A stretch of DNA of 21,244 nucleotides. Origin: JBLINH01 sp047639165 (GTDB taxonomy: Bacteria > Patescibacteriota > Minisyncoccia > Phycocordibacterales > JAACPR01). The notes beneath the pieces were generated by a model, which did no database searches, was not told where the DNA came from, and saw nothing but the letters and a program-made list of their open reading frames with translations. The position numbers and the translations under genes are program-made. Where the stretch lies: contig JBLINH010000013.1 of NCBI GenBank assembly GCA_047639165.1, positions 1 to 21,244 of the forward strand, read 5' to 3'. Positions 14,021 through 20,582 of the stretch are shown here, in pieces; position 1 is the stretch's first letter; each line of letters starts with the position of its first letter.

Positions 14021-14033
14021 TTTTAATATAATC

Positions 14034-14879
14034 TTACTTATTTCTCTTACCTTTTCTCCTCTTAACAATCATCTTGTTAGAGTATTTCTTAGGTTTTCGA
14101 GTCTTAACACCGTAAGCCTTCTTACCCTGCCTAGTTCTTGGTCCCTTCCTACCAATACCTGATTTACCTTCTCCACCTCCGTGGGGGTGGTCTACGGCGT
14201 TCATAGCACTACCTCTAACAGTTGGTCTAACACCCATGTGTCTCTTTCGTCCAGCTTTACCGATGTTTACCAATCTATGTTCATCATTTGAAACTTCTCC
14301 AACTGAAGCCCATGCTGTTGAAAGGATTTTTCTAACTTCTGATGATGGCATTTTCACGTGAGTAACACCTGAGTCAGCATCCTGAGCGATAACTTCTGCA
14401 TAGTTTCCAGCAGAACGTACTAGCTTTGCACCATTTTGTGGCTTAAGCTCAATATTATATATAAATGTACCAACTGGAAGTTTACTAAGTGGTAGTCTAT
14501 TACCAGTTTTGATTTTTGCGTTCTCACTGATCAAAACTTCATCTCCAACCTTTAGAGTTTGTGGAGTTAGAACATATCGTCTTTCACCATCAGCGTATAG
14601 GATAACACTAATGAATCCTGTTCTGTTTGGATCGTACTCAACAGTTTCGATCTTTGCAGGAATATCTACCTTATCAAGTTTAAAATCAATCTGTCGGTAT
14701 AATCGCTTGTTTCCAGACCCTTTGTGTCGTGTAGTGATTCGTCCTTGACTGTTTCTACCAACTGGTCGATGAAATCCTCCTGTAAGTGATTTTAAAGGTT
14801 TATCTGTAGTTAGGTGGTCCTTGTATGATACAAATGACATTCCTCTTCGTCCCGGTGTTGTTGGTTTAACTTTTTTCAT
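14034..14879 (-). CDS. rplB: 50S ribosomal protein uL2
   Basis: 281 residues, usual length. N-terminal TTPGRRGMSFVSYKDHLT, GRNSQGRITTRHKGSGNKRLYR, and near the C-terminus the catalytic-centre loop NAVDHPHGGGEGKSGIGRKG (about 227-246). uL2 is needed for subunit joining and peptidyl transferase. It ends the tuf-rplB block, 13 bases before a strong terminator. Confidence 0.97.
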   Translation of the reverse strand: MKKVKPTTPGRRGMSFVSYKDHLTTDKPLKSLTGGFHRPVGRNSQGRITTRHKGSGNKRLYRQIDFKLDKVDIPAKIETVEYDPNRTGFISVILYADGERRYVLTPQTLKVGDEVLISENAKIKTGNRLPLSKLPVGTFIYNIELKPQNGAKLVRSAGNYAEVIAQDADSGVTHVKMPSSEVRKILSTAWASVGEVSNDEHRLVNIGKAGRKRHMGVRPTVRGSAMNAVDHPHGGGEGKSGIGRKGPRTRQGKKAYGVKTRKPKKYSNKMIVKRRKGKRNK

Positions 14880-14884
14880 AATTA

Positions 14885-15253
14885 TTATACAAATTCAATA
14901 GTATCTTCCTTCTTAAGGAATACGTATGCTTTTTTACCTACACTTTTCATTCCCTTCTTTCCCTTAGAAAATACTGGCTTTCGTGGAATCTTTGCAACGT
15001 TAACCTTAAGTGGTGTTACTTTATATATTTCAATAATTGCTTTACTGATTAGAGTCTTTGTAGCTCTAGGATCAACATCAAAAACATATGTTTTATTATC
15101 ACTTGCAGTGATTGTAGTCTTCTCAGTAATTCTTGGTCTCTTAATTACCCAAGATAGGTCCTTATCAACAAAAACATTAGCTGAAGACTCTGAAACTTTC
15201 TTTGTTTCTACTTCTTCCTTTGTTTCTTCTTTTTTCTTTCCGAATAATGCCAT
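14885..15253 (-). CDS. rplW: 50S ribosomal protein uL23 with N-terminal extension
   Basis: 122 residues against about 100 in E. coli. The core begins near residue 34: VIKRPRITEKTTI, KTYVFDVDPRATKTLISKAIIEIYKVTPLKVNVAKIP. The first 30 residues form a Lys/Glu-rich extension (KKKEETKEEVETKKVSES). uL23 at the exit tunnel is the docking site for trigger factor and SRP. It starts one base after the end of rplD. Confidence 0.95.
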   Translation of the reverse strand: MALFGKKKEETKEEVETKKVSESSANVFVDKDLSWVIKRPRITEKTTITASDNKTYVFDVDPRATKTLISKAIIEIYKVTPLKVNVAKIPRKPVFSKGKKGMKSVGKKAYVFLKKEDTIEFV

Positions 15254-15254
15254 G

Positions 15255-15917
15255 TTATTTATTAGTCTTTGTTAGAAATTTAAAAACTTCTTCTGGATTT
15301 TCCATAATGATGTACTTATATTTCAAGGCATCAATAATGTTGATATTTCTAAGCTCTTCCAACTTAATGTTACTAAAGTTCTGGAAGCTCTTTTTTGTGT
15401 TTATATCATAACTATCTGTAGCGATGAAAGCATTGTTTCTTTTCTTGTTTCCCAAAGTTTCGTATCCCTTAATTTTAGCTAGAGAATCGATAACACCTTT
15501 AGCATCCTTTGTTTTTGCAATAGTGAAGTCTAGATTATCTAAGAATAGAATCTCATTTTCTTTCATTTTCTTTGAAAGAACTGTGTAAAGAGCTTTAGCT
15601 TTCATTCTCTTATTGATCTTTTTCTTGTAGTTTCTGTCATTTCTAGGACCAAAAGTTACACCTCCACCAACCCAAATTGGTGATCGTCTTGATCCATGTC
15701 TAGCTCGTCCTGTTCCCTTTTGTTTCCAAGGTTTTGCTCCACCACCAGAAACCTCACTTCTATCTTTAGTGTGAGCGTTGTTTTGTCGCTTGTTTGACTC
15801 CATTGAAACCATCACTTGATGAACAAGATCAGCATTCCAAGGAAGACCAAATACAGCTTCAGGTGGTTCTACCTGTGACACTTCTTTTCCTTTTTTATCA
15901 AATACAGAAGTTTTCAT
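15255..15917 (-). CDS. rplD: 50S ribosomal protein uL4
   Basis: 220 residues, near the usual 205. The tunnel loop WKQKGTGRARHGSRRSPIW (about 63-81) and GGGVTFGP are clear, and the C-terminal half is divergent. In E. coli uL4 also represses the S10 operon by attenuation in its leader. The structured segment before rpsJ would be the place to look here, but no S10-leader homology is claimed. It follows rplC by four bases. Confidence 0.96.
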   Translation of the reverse strand: MKTSVFDKKGKEVSQVEPPEAVFGLPWNADLVHQVMVSMESNKRQNNAHTKDRSEVSGGGAKPWKQKGTGRARHGSRRSPIWVGGGVTFGPRNDRNYKKKINKRMKAKALYTVLSKKMKENEILFLDNLDFTIAKTKDAKGVIDSLAKIKGYETLGNKKRNNAFIATDSYDINTKKSFQNFSNIKLEELRNINIIDALKYKYIIMENPEEVFKFLTKTNK

Positions 15918-15921
15918 AGTA

Positions 15922-16524
15922 TTATCCCCTAATCTCTACAACTGTTCCTCTTCTACCTGGAACGGCTCCTTTGATTAGAATTTCGTTATTTTCTTTGTTA
16001 ACTTGAACGATCTTAAGGTTCTTTACAGTAACCCTATCAGTTCCCATTCTTCCGGCCATTCTAGTACCTTTGAATACTCTCTGTGGGCCAGTTGATCCAA
16101 TTGATCCAGGCTTTCTCTCTGAGTGCTTTTGACCATGAGTTCGTGGACCTCCCTTGAAACCATGTCTTTTAACAACTCCTTGAAAACCTTTACCTTTAGA
16201 GATAGCAGTGATTGTTACCTTATCTCCTTCTTCAAAAGCAGAAACATCAAGTGAATCTCCAACACTTAGTTCAGTTTCATTTATTCTAACTTCACATAGT
16301 CCTGCGAAGTTTTTACCCTTCATGTGACCTTTTAGAGGCTTAGAAATGTTCTTTTCGTTTTTCTCTCCGTAACCAAACTGAAGAGCGTCATATCCGTCTC
16401 TCTCAAGTGTTTTCACTTGAGTAACGCCAACAGGACTCGCTTCAACAACAGTTACTGGATACACAACACCTTCAGCGTCGAAGATCTGTGTCATATTTTT
16501 CTTTTTTCCTAGAATAAATTTCAT
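15922..16524 (-). CDS. rplC: 50S ribosomal protein uL3
   Basis: 200 residues. MKFILGKKKNMTQIFDAEG at the start, GFQGVVKRHGFKGGPRTHGQ (about 113-132), GSIGSTGPQRVFKGTRMAGRMG and a C-terminal ILIKGAVPGRRGTVVEI are the family hallmarks. uL3 is one of the first proteins in 50S assembly. It lies 27 bases after rpsJ. Confidence 0.97.
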   Translation of the reverse strand: MKFILGKKKNMTQIFDAEGVVYPVTVVEASPVGVTQVKTLERDGYDALQFGYGEKNEKNISKPLKGHMKGKNFAGLCEVRINETELSVGDSLDVSAFEEGDKVTITAISKGKGFQGVVKRHGFKGGPRTHGQKHSERKPGSIGSTGPQRVFKGTRMAGRMGTDRVTVKNLKIVQVNKENNEILIKGAVPGRRGTVVEIRG

Positions 16525-16551
16525 ATCTGATTTCGGTTAGTTCTGACTACC

Positions 16552-16893
16552 TTATATCATCTTTACATCAAGTTCAATACCTGAAGGAAGTGAAAGGTTT
16601 GTTAGAGCTTCAATCACTTTAGAATCTGGGTTTAAAATATCAATTAATCGTTTATGTACTCTCATCTCGAATTGTTCTCGCGCATCTTTGTAGACGAAAC
16701 TAGATCGATTAACTGTATATTTCTTAATCTCTGTAGGAAGTGGAATAGGTCCACTTACAACTGCATCGAATCGAAGTGCTGTATCCATGATTTGCTTCAC
16801 TGAAGTATCAAGGATTTTGTGTTCATACGCTCTTACTCGAATTCGTAGTTTTGAACCAACTTCACTTTTTTTTGTTTTTTCTGTTTTTGGCAT
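16552..16893 (-). CDS. rpsJ: 30S ribosomal protein uS10
   Basis: 113 residues, about 10 more than usual because of a Lys-rich N-terminal tail (PKTEKTKKSEVGS). The core has LRIRVRAYEHKILD, VSGPIPLPTEIKKYTVNRS and EQFEMRVHKRLIDI. uS10 is a head protein of the 30S subunit and, as NusE, a partner of NusB in antitermination. It follows tuf by 77 bases that form a compact hairpin structure. Confidence 0.97.
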   Translation of the reverse strand: MPKTEKTKKSEVGSKLRIRVRAYEHKILDTSVKQIMDTALRFDAVVSGPIPLPTEIKKYTVNRSSFVYKDAREQFEMRVHKRLIDILNPDSKVIEALTNLSLPSGIELDVKMI

Positions 16894-16907
16894 AATTTGT
16901 ATAGTGG

Positions 16908-16954
16908 TTCATCTCCCCAAAGGGGGGTCGTTTCTAAGCGAACTTTTAGATGAA
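16908..16954 (-). promoter_or_regulatory. Structured element between tuf and rpsJ
   Basis: Minus strand TTCATCT (16954-16948) pairs perfectly with AGATGAA (16914-16908). Inside it, CCCC-TTT-GGGG (from 16927-16922 and 16918-16915) forms a hairpin stacked directly on that stem. There is no T run after it, so it is not an ordinary terminator. A leader or RNA-processing element for rpsJ is likely. Confidence 0.55.
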
Positions 16955-16970
16955 TAACCTATGTTTAGTA

Positions 16971-18161
16971 TTAAGCTACAACCTTTGTAACAACTCCAGC
17001 TCCTACAGTCTTACCTCCCTCTCGGATAGCAAATCTTTGATTATCCTCAAGCGCAACTGGGGCTGATAGTTTTACCTTGAATGTAACAGTGTCTCCAGGC
17101 ATAACCATTTCAACACCTTCTGCTAGAGTAACTTCACCAGTAACATCAGTTGTTCGAATGTAGAACTGTGGCTTGTATCCTGTAAAGAATGGAGTGTGTC
17201 TTCCACCTTCTTCTTTCTTTAGGATATATACCTCTGATTCGAATTCTGTGTGTGGAGTAACTGTACCTGGCTTTGCAAGTACTTGTCCTCGGTGAATGTC
17301 TTCTTTCTTAACACCTCTTAGTAGAACACCAGCGTTGTCTCCTGCTAGCCCCTCTTTAAGTTGTTTGTTGAACATTTCAATACCAGTAACTGTTGTTTTT
17401 GTAGTATCGTTGATACCAACAATCTCAATTTCTTCTCCAACAGTAACTGTTCCTCTCTCGATTCTACCTGTACAAACAGTACCTCGTCCTTCGATTGAGA
17501 ATACGTCTTCAACTGGCATTAGGAATGGCTTATCAACTTCACGTTCTGGAACTGGAATATAGTCGTCAAGAGCTTGAACTAGAGCAAGTACCTTTTGTAC
17601 CCATTCGTCATCAACTGATTCTGCTTCTGAAGCTTTCAGAGCTGAACCTCGAAGAACTGGAGCATTCTGTCCATCAAATCCGTGCTGATCTAGAAGATCC
17701 TTAATTTCTTCCTCAACAAGTTCAATCATTTCTTCATCTTCAACCATATCAACCTTGTTGATGAATACAACGATCTTAGGAACACCAACTTGCTTAGCAA
17801 GTAGAACGTGCTCTCGTGTTTGAGGCATCATACCATCTGTTGCTGCTACTACTAGAATAGCACCGTCCATTTGGGCTGCACCTGTGATCATGTTCTTAAC
17901 ATAGTCCGCATGACCTGGAGCATCGATGTGTGCGTAGTGTCTTGCTTCTGACTCATACTCTTGGTGAGATAGAGCGATAGTAATACCTCTCTCTCGCTCC
18001 TCTGGAGCGTTATCAATATCTGCAAACTTCTTATCTGAAGCTATCTTTCCGTCAAGTTTAAGTGAGTTCAAGATTGCTGCTGTAAGTGTTGTCTTACCGT
18101 GGTCAACGTGTCCAATAGTTCCAACGTTAACGTGTGGCTTTGATCGATCAAATTCTGCCAT
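16971..18161 (-). CDS. tuf: Elongation factor Tu
   Basis: GTPase that delivers aminoacyl-tRNA to the ribosome. 396 residues, standard length. G1 GHVDHGKT at 17-24, switch I RGITIALSH with T61, G3 DAPGH at 80-84 including the catalytic H84, G4 NKVD at 135-138 and G5 SALKA, followed by the two beta-barrel domains. ITIALSH replaces the more common ITINTSH. It heads the ribosomal cluster with a long (about 120-base) leader containing a 9-bp hairpin. No SD site. Confidence 0.98.
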   Translation of the reverse strand: MAEFDRSKPHVNVGTIGHVDHGKTTLTAAILNSLKLDGKIASDKKFADIDNAPEERERGITIALSHQEYESEARHYAHIDAPGHADYVKNMITGAAQMDGAILVVAATDGMMPQTREHVLLAKQVGVPKIVVFINKVDMVEDEEMIELVEEEIKDLLDQHGFDGQNAPVLRGSALKASEAESVDDEWVQKVLALVQALDDYIPVPEREVDKPFLMPVEDVFSIEGRGTVCTGRIERGTVTVGEEIEIVGINDTTKTTVTGIEMFNKQLKEGLAGDNAGVLLRGVKKEDIHRGQVLAKPGTVTPHTEFESEVYILKKEEGGRHTPFFTGYKPQFYIRTTDVTGEVTLAEGVEMVMPGDTVTFKVKLSAPVALEDNQRFAIREGGKTVGAGVVTKVVA

Positions 18162-18189
18162 AATAATTTAAATTTAAATTGTAGCTAGC

Positions 18190-18223
18190 TTAGATAGGAG
18201 CGCGAGAACTCTGCCCTATCTAA
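18190..18223 (-). promoter_or_regulatory. Hairpin in the tuf leader
   Basis: Perfect 9-bp inverted repeat TTAGATAGG / CCTATCTAA (18190-18198 / 18215-18223) with a 16-base loop, about 29 bases upstream of the tuf ATG. No T run follows. Confidence 0.55.
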
Positions 18224-18290
18224 AATAGTTACGGTTTCTTATAATTTCCTCAATTTAAGCCCATAAAAAGCACAAAATTGCGTACATGTC

Positions 18291-18318
18291 ATCTTATCAA
18301 GAAAGCTGAAATAGTCAA
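18291..18318 (-). promoter_or_regulatory. Possible promoter of tuf and the S10 genes
   Basis: Minus strand TTGACT (18318-18313), 16-bp spacer, TAAGAT (18296-18291). It lies just after the coiled-coil gene stop. The -10 is imperfect, so the exact start is uncertain. Confidence 0.45.
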
Positions 18319-18326
18319 GGGATATC

Positions 18327-18887
18327 TTAGCTTTTCAGAGGGGAAATGTTTAAATCAAACTTTTTCTTTATTATTTTCTCGACATTCGACATTTTAACCT
18401 TCTCTATTGTGAATTCATCCATAAAATCTGAAAATCTAGTGACAAGACCATGGACCTGATTTGTTAAACTTCCAATGTCTTCTTTCAACTCTACTCTCGT
18501 TTCAATAATTTCACTTTTTAGTTCACCTCTTATAGAGTACATATCCTTTCTCAATTCTCCTATTTCTCCTTTAAGTTCAGATCTTAATAATCCAGATTCC
18601 TTTCTTAAGGATCCAACCTCTTCTTTTAGTTCAGATCTTAACCCTCCTATTTCTTCTTTAAGTTCAAATCTTAACCCTCCTATTTCTTCTTTAAGTTCAA
18701 ATCTTAACGCTCCTATTTCTTCTTTAAGTTCAGATCTTAATGATCCAGATTCCTTTCTTAAGGATCCAACCTCTTCTTTTAGCTCAGTCCTTACAGAAAC
18801 TATTCCTTGCTTTAAAGCTCCCAATATAACATCTTGGTTCTTTTTAAAGCTATCTTCTAGTTGTGAGTAGGTAACGTATTTCTCCAT
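18327..18887 (-). CDS. 11-residue-repeat coiled-coil protein of unknown function
   Basis: 186 residues. Residues about 33-140 are made of units close to LRSELKEEIGG, 11 residues long, mixed with 7-residue units (LRKESGS, LRKDMYS). Hendecad and heptad mixing gives a long, nearly straight coiled coil. Ends are non-repeat: MEKYVTYSQLEDSFKKNQDV at the start and a basic C-terminus. No signal peptide or membrane segment. The repeats are near-identical at DNA level, so the length is probably variable between strains. The gene stands alone between the pilin locus and tuf, with TAGTAT six bases before its ATG. A scaffold or surface-spacer role is conceivable, but there is no evidence for either. Confidence 0.85.
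   Translation of the reverse strand: MEKYVTYSQLEDSFKKNQDVILGALKQGIVSVRTELKEEVGSLRKESGSLRSELKEEIGALRFELKEEIGGLRFELKEEIGGLRSELKEEVGSLRKESGLLRSELKGEIGELRKDMYSIRGELKSEIIETRVELKEDIGSLTNQVHGLVTRFSDFMDEFTIEKVKMSNVEKIIKKKFDLNISPLKS
18583..18790 (-). repeat. Tandem 33-bp repeats inside the coiled-coil gene
   Basis: Three 33-bp units at 18642-18674, 18675-18707 and 18708-18740; the first two are identical and the third differs at two or so bases. The flanking segments around 18591 and 18744 are a second duplication 153 bp apart. Confidence 0.9.
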
Positions 18888-18893
18888 GTATAC

Positions 18894-18899
18894 ATACTA
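18894..18899 (-). promoter_or_regulatory. -10 box of the coiled-coil gene
   Basis: TAGTAT followed by exactly six bases and ATG at 18887, the same spacing as at the adk, map and 3618 genes. No convincing -35 box. Confidence 0.4.
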
Positions 18900-18965
18900 A
18901 CAAAATACACAAACACAAAGAAGTTGATAACTTACAGAAACTTCATTTTTTATTCATAGTCAACT

Positions 18966-19061
18966 CTAATTCCTGCTTCCACAGCTTCCTCCGAGAGTAA
19001 TTACTCCGTTAGTGGAAATACCTGTTGGTTCTGTGTTATATACACCTCCGTCAAATTGCAT
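18966..19061 (-). CDS. Short ORF, possible remnant of the pilin-partner membrane protein
   Basis: 31 residues, starting MQFDGGVYNTEPTGIS. The pilin-partner protein at 20152-20412 starts MQFEEDQQFSRNMYDTTPKGLS: both begin MQF(D/E) and share a Y(N/D)T-P-G(I/L)S pattern, and the 13 bases ATATGCAATTTGA at the start are identical. After that the similarity is lost and no membrane segment follows. It may be a decayed third copy, or a peptide of its own. It begins five bases after the stop of the broken pilin. Confidence 0.35.
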   Translation of the reverse strand: MQFDGGVYNTEPTGISTNGVITLGGSCGSRN

Positions 19062-19066
19062 ATGTA

Positions 19067-19432
19067 TTAGTTTGTAGCCTTATAATAATTCATACCGTAA
19101 TTAGAATCACAGCTAGCACAATATGTCCCGTTAGTTGCAGTTGATGACTGTGGTAAGCCTGCTAATTTTGCATATACATATGTAGCCGACCGACCATTTA
19201 GGGTACATGAATACTTCATATAGGTATACCTATTGTTAGTTTGACTTGAACCACTAACATCTCCTGTTGGATCTATGATAAGGCCGCCTGAATATCCACC
19301 GTCAACCAAACACTGTGCCATTGACTTAGTATAAGACCCTCCTTGGAAATTAAACCAACCATTACCGCTTCGCATATGATTTCCGTTGTCAGAAACGACT
19401 AACAGTTCTATCAATGTGAATCCTCTTTTCAT
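19067..19432 (-). pseudogene. Type IV pilin-like gene lacking the assembly helix
   Basis: Starts MKRGFTLIELLVV, a normal prepilin N-terminus with cleavage expected after G4 and Glu at +5, but then goes straight to SDNGNHMRSGNG. The two neighbouring pilins continue with ISIIGLLSSVVLASL and about 40 residues of helix. So the hydrophobic helix that anchors pilins in the membrane and packs the fibre core is missing, without a frameshift. The rest (about 14-121) is a plausible globular pilin head with four Cys (SC, CASC) and ending YGMNYYKATN. I chose ATG 19432; an earlier ATG at 19618 would read back through a hairpin and the neighbour gene. It is either a deletion pseudogene or a silent donor cassette. 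Confidence 0.7.
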
Positions 19433-19448
19433 ATTTAATATGAAATCA

Positions 19449-19478
19449 CAAAAGCCACCTGTAGAAAGGTGGCTTTTG
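19449..19478 (-). terminator. Hairpin between pilin genes, copy 1
   Basis: A 12-bp perfect stem CAAAAGCCACCT / AGGTGGCTTTTG with a six-base loop, 16 bases before the ATG at 19432. T4 within the 3' arm may allow termination of the upstream pilin transcript. See copy 2 at 20429. Confidence 0.6.
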
Positions 19479-19508
19479 AAAAGAATCTTTCTCCTACCAT
19501 TGGTTTGA

Positions 19509-20150
19509 TTATAAATCGTAGTAAGTATTATAGTAACAAAGTGTATAAGGCCTAGTATAATCAGGATGCACACCTGGTAGTATACGAGCTCTACCACAGC
19601 TTTGATTTTTTCCCTCAAGCATAAAAATCATTATATAGTTTTTACATGGAACAGGTGAATCTATAAGTGACAGTCCGCATTTATAGATAACTCCTGTCCA
19701 ATAGGTAGAGGATTCTACCTCAATTGGTGTTTCAAATTTAGGGACAGACGTCATATATTTTCTAAACTGGTCGTTTACCTGTTCATTCTCCTTATAATTA
19801 AAGCGAAACGCCCCAGTTCCACACTCATCAATACTATCACCCGATATACAATCAGAACCCCATACTAGTCCAGTATCACACTCACCGTTAGTATAACCAT
19901 CCCCTAGACAAGACCACTTATCAAATCCAGTCATCATGGGATTATGAGATGGATAACTTCCATTATCATTCCTGTACAACTCAGCAGCTGTTCTGTACGC
20001 ATCAATATTTTGAATAGTTTGTGAATTTCTAGCTTTCTCTCTCGCAGTTTCTAAACTAGCCAAAACCACAGACGAAAGCAATCCAATGATTGATATAACC
20101 ACAAGTAATTCTATTAGTGTGAATCCTTTGTTTGTTGTAATATTTTTCAT
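19509..20150 (-). CDS. Type IV pilin-like protein B
   Basis: 213 residues. Class III signal MKNITTNKG before FTLIELLVVISIIGLL, with Glu at +5, so cleavage by prepilin peptidase after G9 is expected. A hydrophobic helix to about residue 33 is followed by the amphipathic ETAREKARNSQTIQN. The head has about eight Cys and a YRNDNGSYPSHNP segment typical of CPR pseudopilins. It starts one base after the stop of the small membrane protein gene (20152-20412), so the two are co-translated. The first ~75 bases are almost identical to pilin A at 21183, while the remainder is unrelated. Confidence 0.9.
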   Translation of the reverse strand: MKNITTNKGFTLIELLVVISIIGLLSSVVLASLETAREKARNSQTIQNIDAYRTAAELYRNDNGSYPSHNPMMTGFDKWSCLGDGYTNGECDTGLVWGSDCISGDSIDECGTGAFRFNYKENEQVNDQFRKYMTSVPKFETPIEVESSTYWTGVIYKCGLSLIDSPVPCKNYIMIFMLEGKNQSCGRARILPGVHPDYTRPYTLCYYNTYYDL

Positions 20151-20211
20151 ATTATTCTAAAAATGCTGGATCATCAGGTGATAATTGACTGTTTATCATA
20201 TAAATTTCTTC
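20074..20211 (-). repeat. Duplicated block, copy B
   Basis: Aligns without gaps to 21107-21244 (offset 1033 bp), covering the 3' end of the small membrane protein gene and the pilin signal and helix. About 57 bases inside the pilin part are almost identical. Confidence 0.85.
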
Positions 20212-20412
20212 TTGTGTTATACCACCACCAAACGAATCTCTGTTTATTACAGCTATTGTTGCAACAACAAAAATTACAGATGAAACTAGAAGTACAATGT
20301 TTGCACTTTTCATATCTTTAACAATCCCCTTATTAATTAACCAACCTGAAAGGCCTTTAGGTGTCGTATCGTACATATTTCTACTGAATTGTTGGTCTTC
20401 TTCAAATTGCAT
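20152..20412 (-). CDS. Small single-pass membrane protein paired with pilin B
   Basis: 86 residues: a polar N-terminus (MQFEEDQQFSRNMYDTTPKG), a Lys-containing stretch SGWLINKGIVKD, one membrane segment at about 40-60 (ANIVLLVSSVIFVVATIAVI) and an acidic tail ending SQLSPDDPAFLE. I chose ATG 20412; an ATG at 20439 is possible but lies inside the hairpin. Its stop is one base before pilin B. A second copy of its C-terminus precedes pilin A, so the pairing is conserved. It may be an assembly partner or chaperone of the pilin, inferred from context only. Confidence 0.8.
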   Translation of the reverse strand: MQFEEDQQFSRNMYDTTPKGLSGWLINKGIVKDMKSANIVLLVSSVIFVVATIAVINRDSFGGGITQEEIYMINSQLSPDDPAFLE

Positions 20413-20420
20413 ATATATAC

Positions 20421-20426
20421 ATAATA
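20421..20426 (-). promoter_or_regulatory. Possible -10 box of the membrane protein / pilin B pair
   Basis: Minus strand TATTAT (five of six consensus), eight bases before the ATG at 20412, between hairpin copy 2 and the gene. Expected leader is near zero. Confidence 0.4.
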
Positions 20427-20428
20427 TC

Positions 20429-20460
20429 ACAACAACCACCTGTAAACAGGTGGTTGTTGT
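20429..20460 (-). promoter_or_regulatory. Hairpin before the pilin B unit, copy 2
   Basis: A 14-bp perfect stem (20429-20442 / 20447-20460) with loop TAAA, 16 bases before the ATG at 20412. The centre matches copy 1 (CCACCT ... TACAGGTGG on the minus strand); the outer arms differ but stay paired. No T run follows, so an operator or RNA element is as likely as a terminator. Confidence 0.55.
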
Positions 20461-20483
20461 TGAAAACTTTTATACTTTCTAAA

Positions 20484-20582
20484 GTAGATATAGTTACAGA
20501 GATTCCAATGAACGGGAAGAAAGAGTCTTTGAATGTTTCTGTGGCTGCTGGGATTTTGTTATATAGGTTGTTTGATCGGTAA
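20484..20582 (+). pseudogene. C-terminal remnant of a SpoU/TrmH-family RNA methyltransferase
   Basis: The plus strand reads VDIVTEIPMNGKKESLNVSV then AAGILLYRLFDR and a TAA stop. This is SPOUT motif 3 (IPM.G...SLNVSVA.GI.L), the SAM-binding knot and C-terminus of SpoU rRNA/tRNA 2'-O-methyltransferases such as RlmB. Nothing recognisable of the protein precedes it: the upstream side is hairpin copy 2 and then genes on the other strand. So it is a severed gene end lying antisense inside the pilin locus. Confidence 0.75.

Noticed and set aside
755..18161. TGA recoding (Gracilibacteria-type code)
   Set aside because: All conserved genes are full length in the standard code and none has an in-frame TGA.
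18475..18870. Long open frame on the plus strand opposite the coiled-coil gene
   Set aside because: It is the antisense shadow of the repeats: Ser/Pro/Leu-rich, no start signals. The minus-strand frame has a better -10 box and coiled-coil logic.
18960..19090. A one-base frameshift joining the helix-less pilin to the downstream short ORF (the other frame reads GYKLIHMQFDGG)
   Set aside because: Possible, but pilins of this type commonly end soon after YGMNY, and the ORF start matches the pilin-partner gene at DNA level, so a natural stop is simpler.
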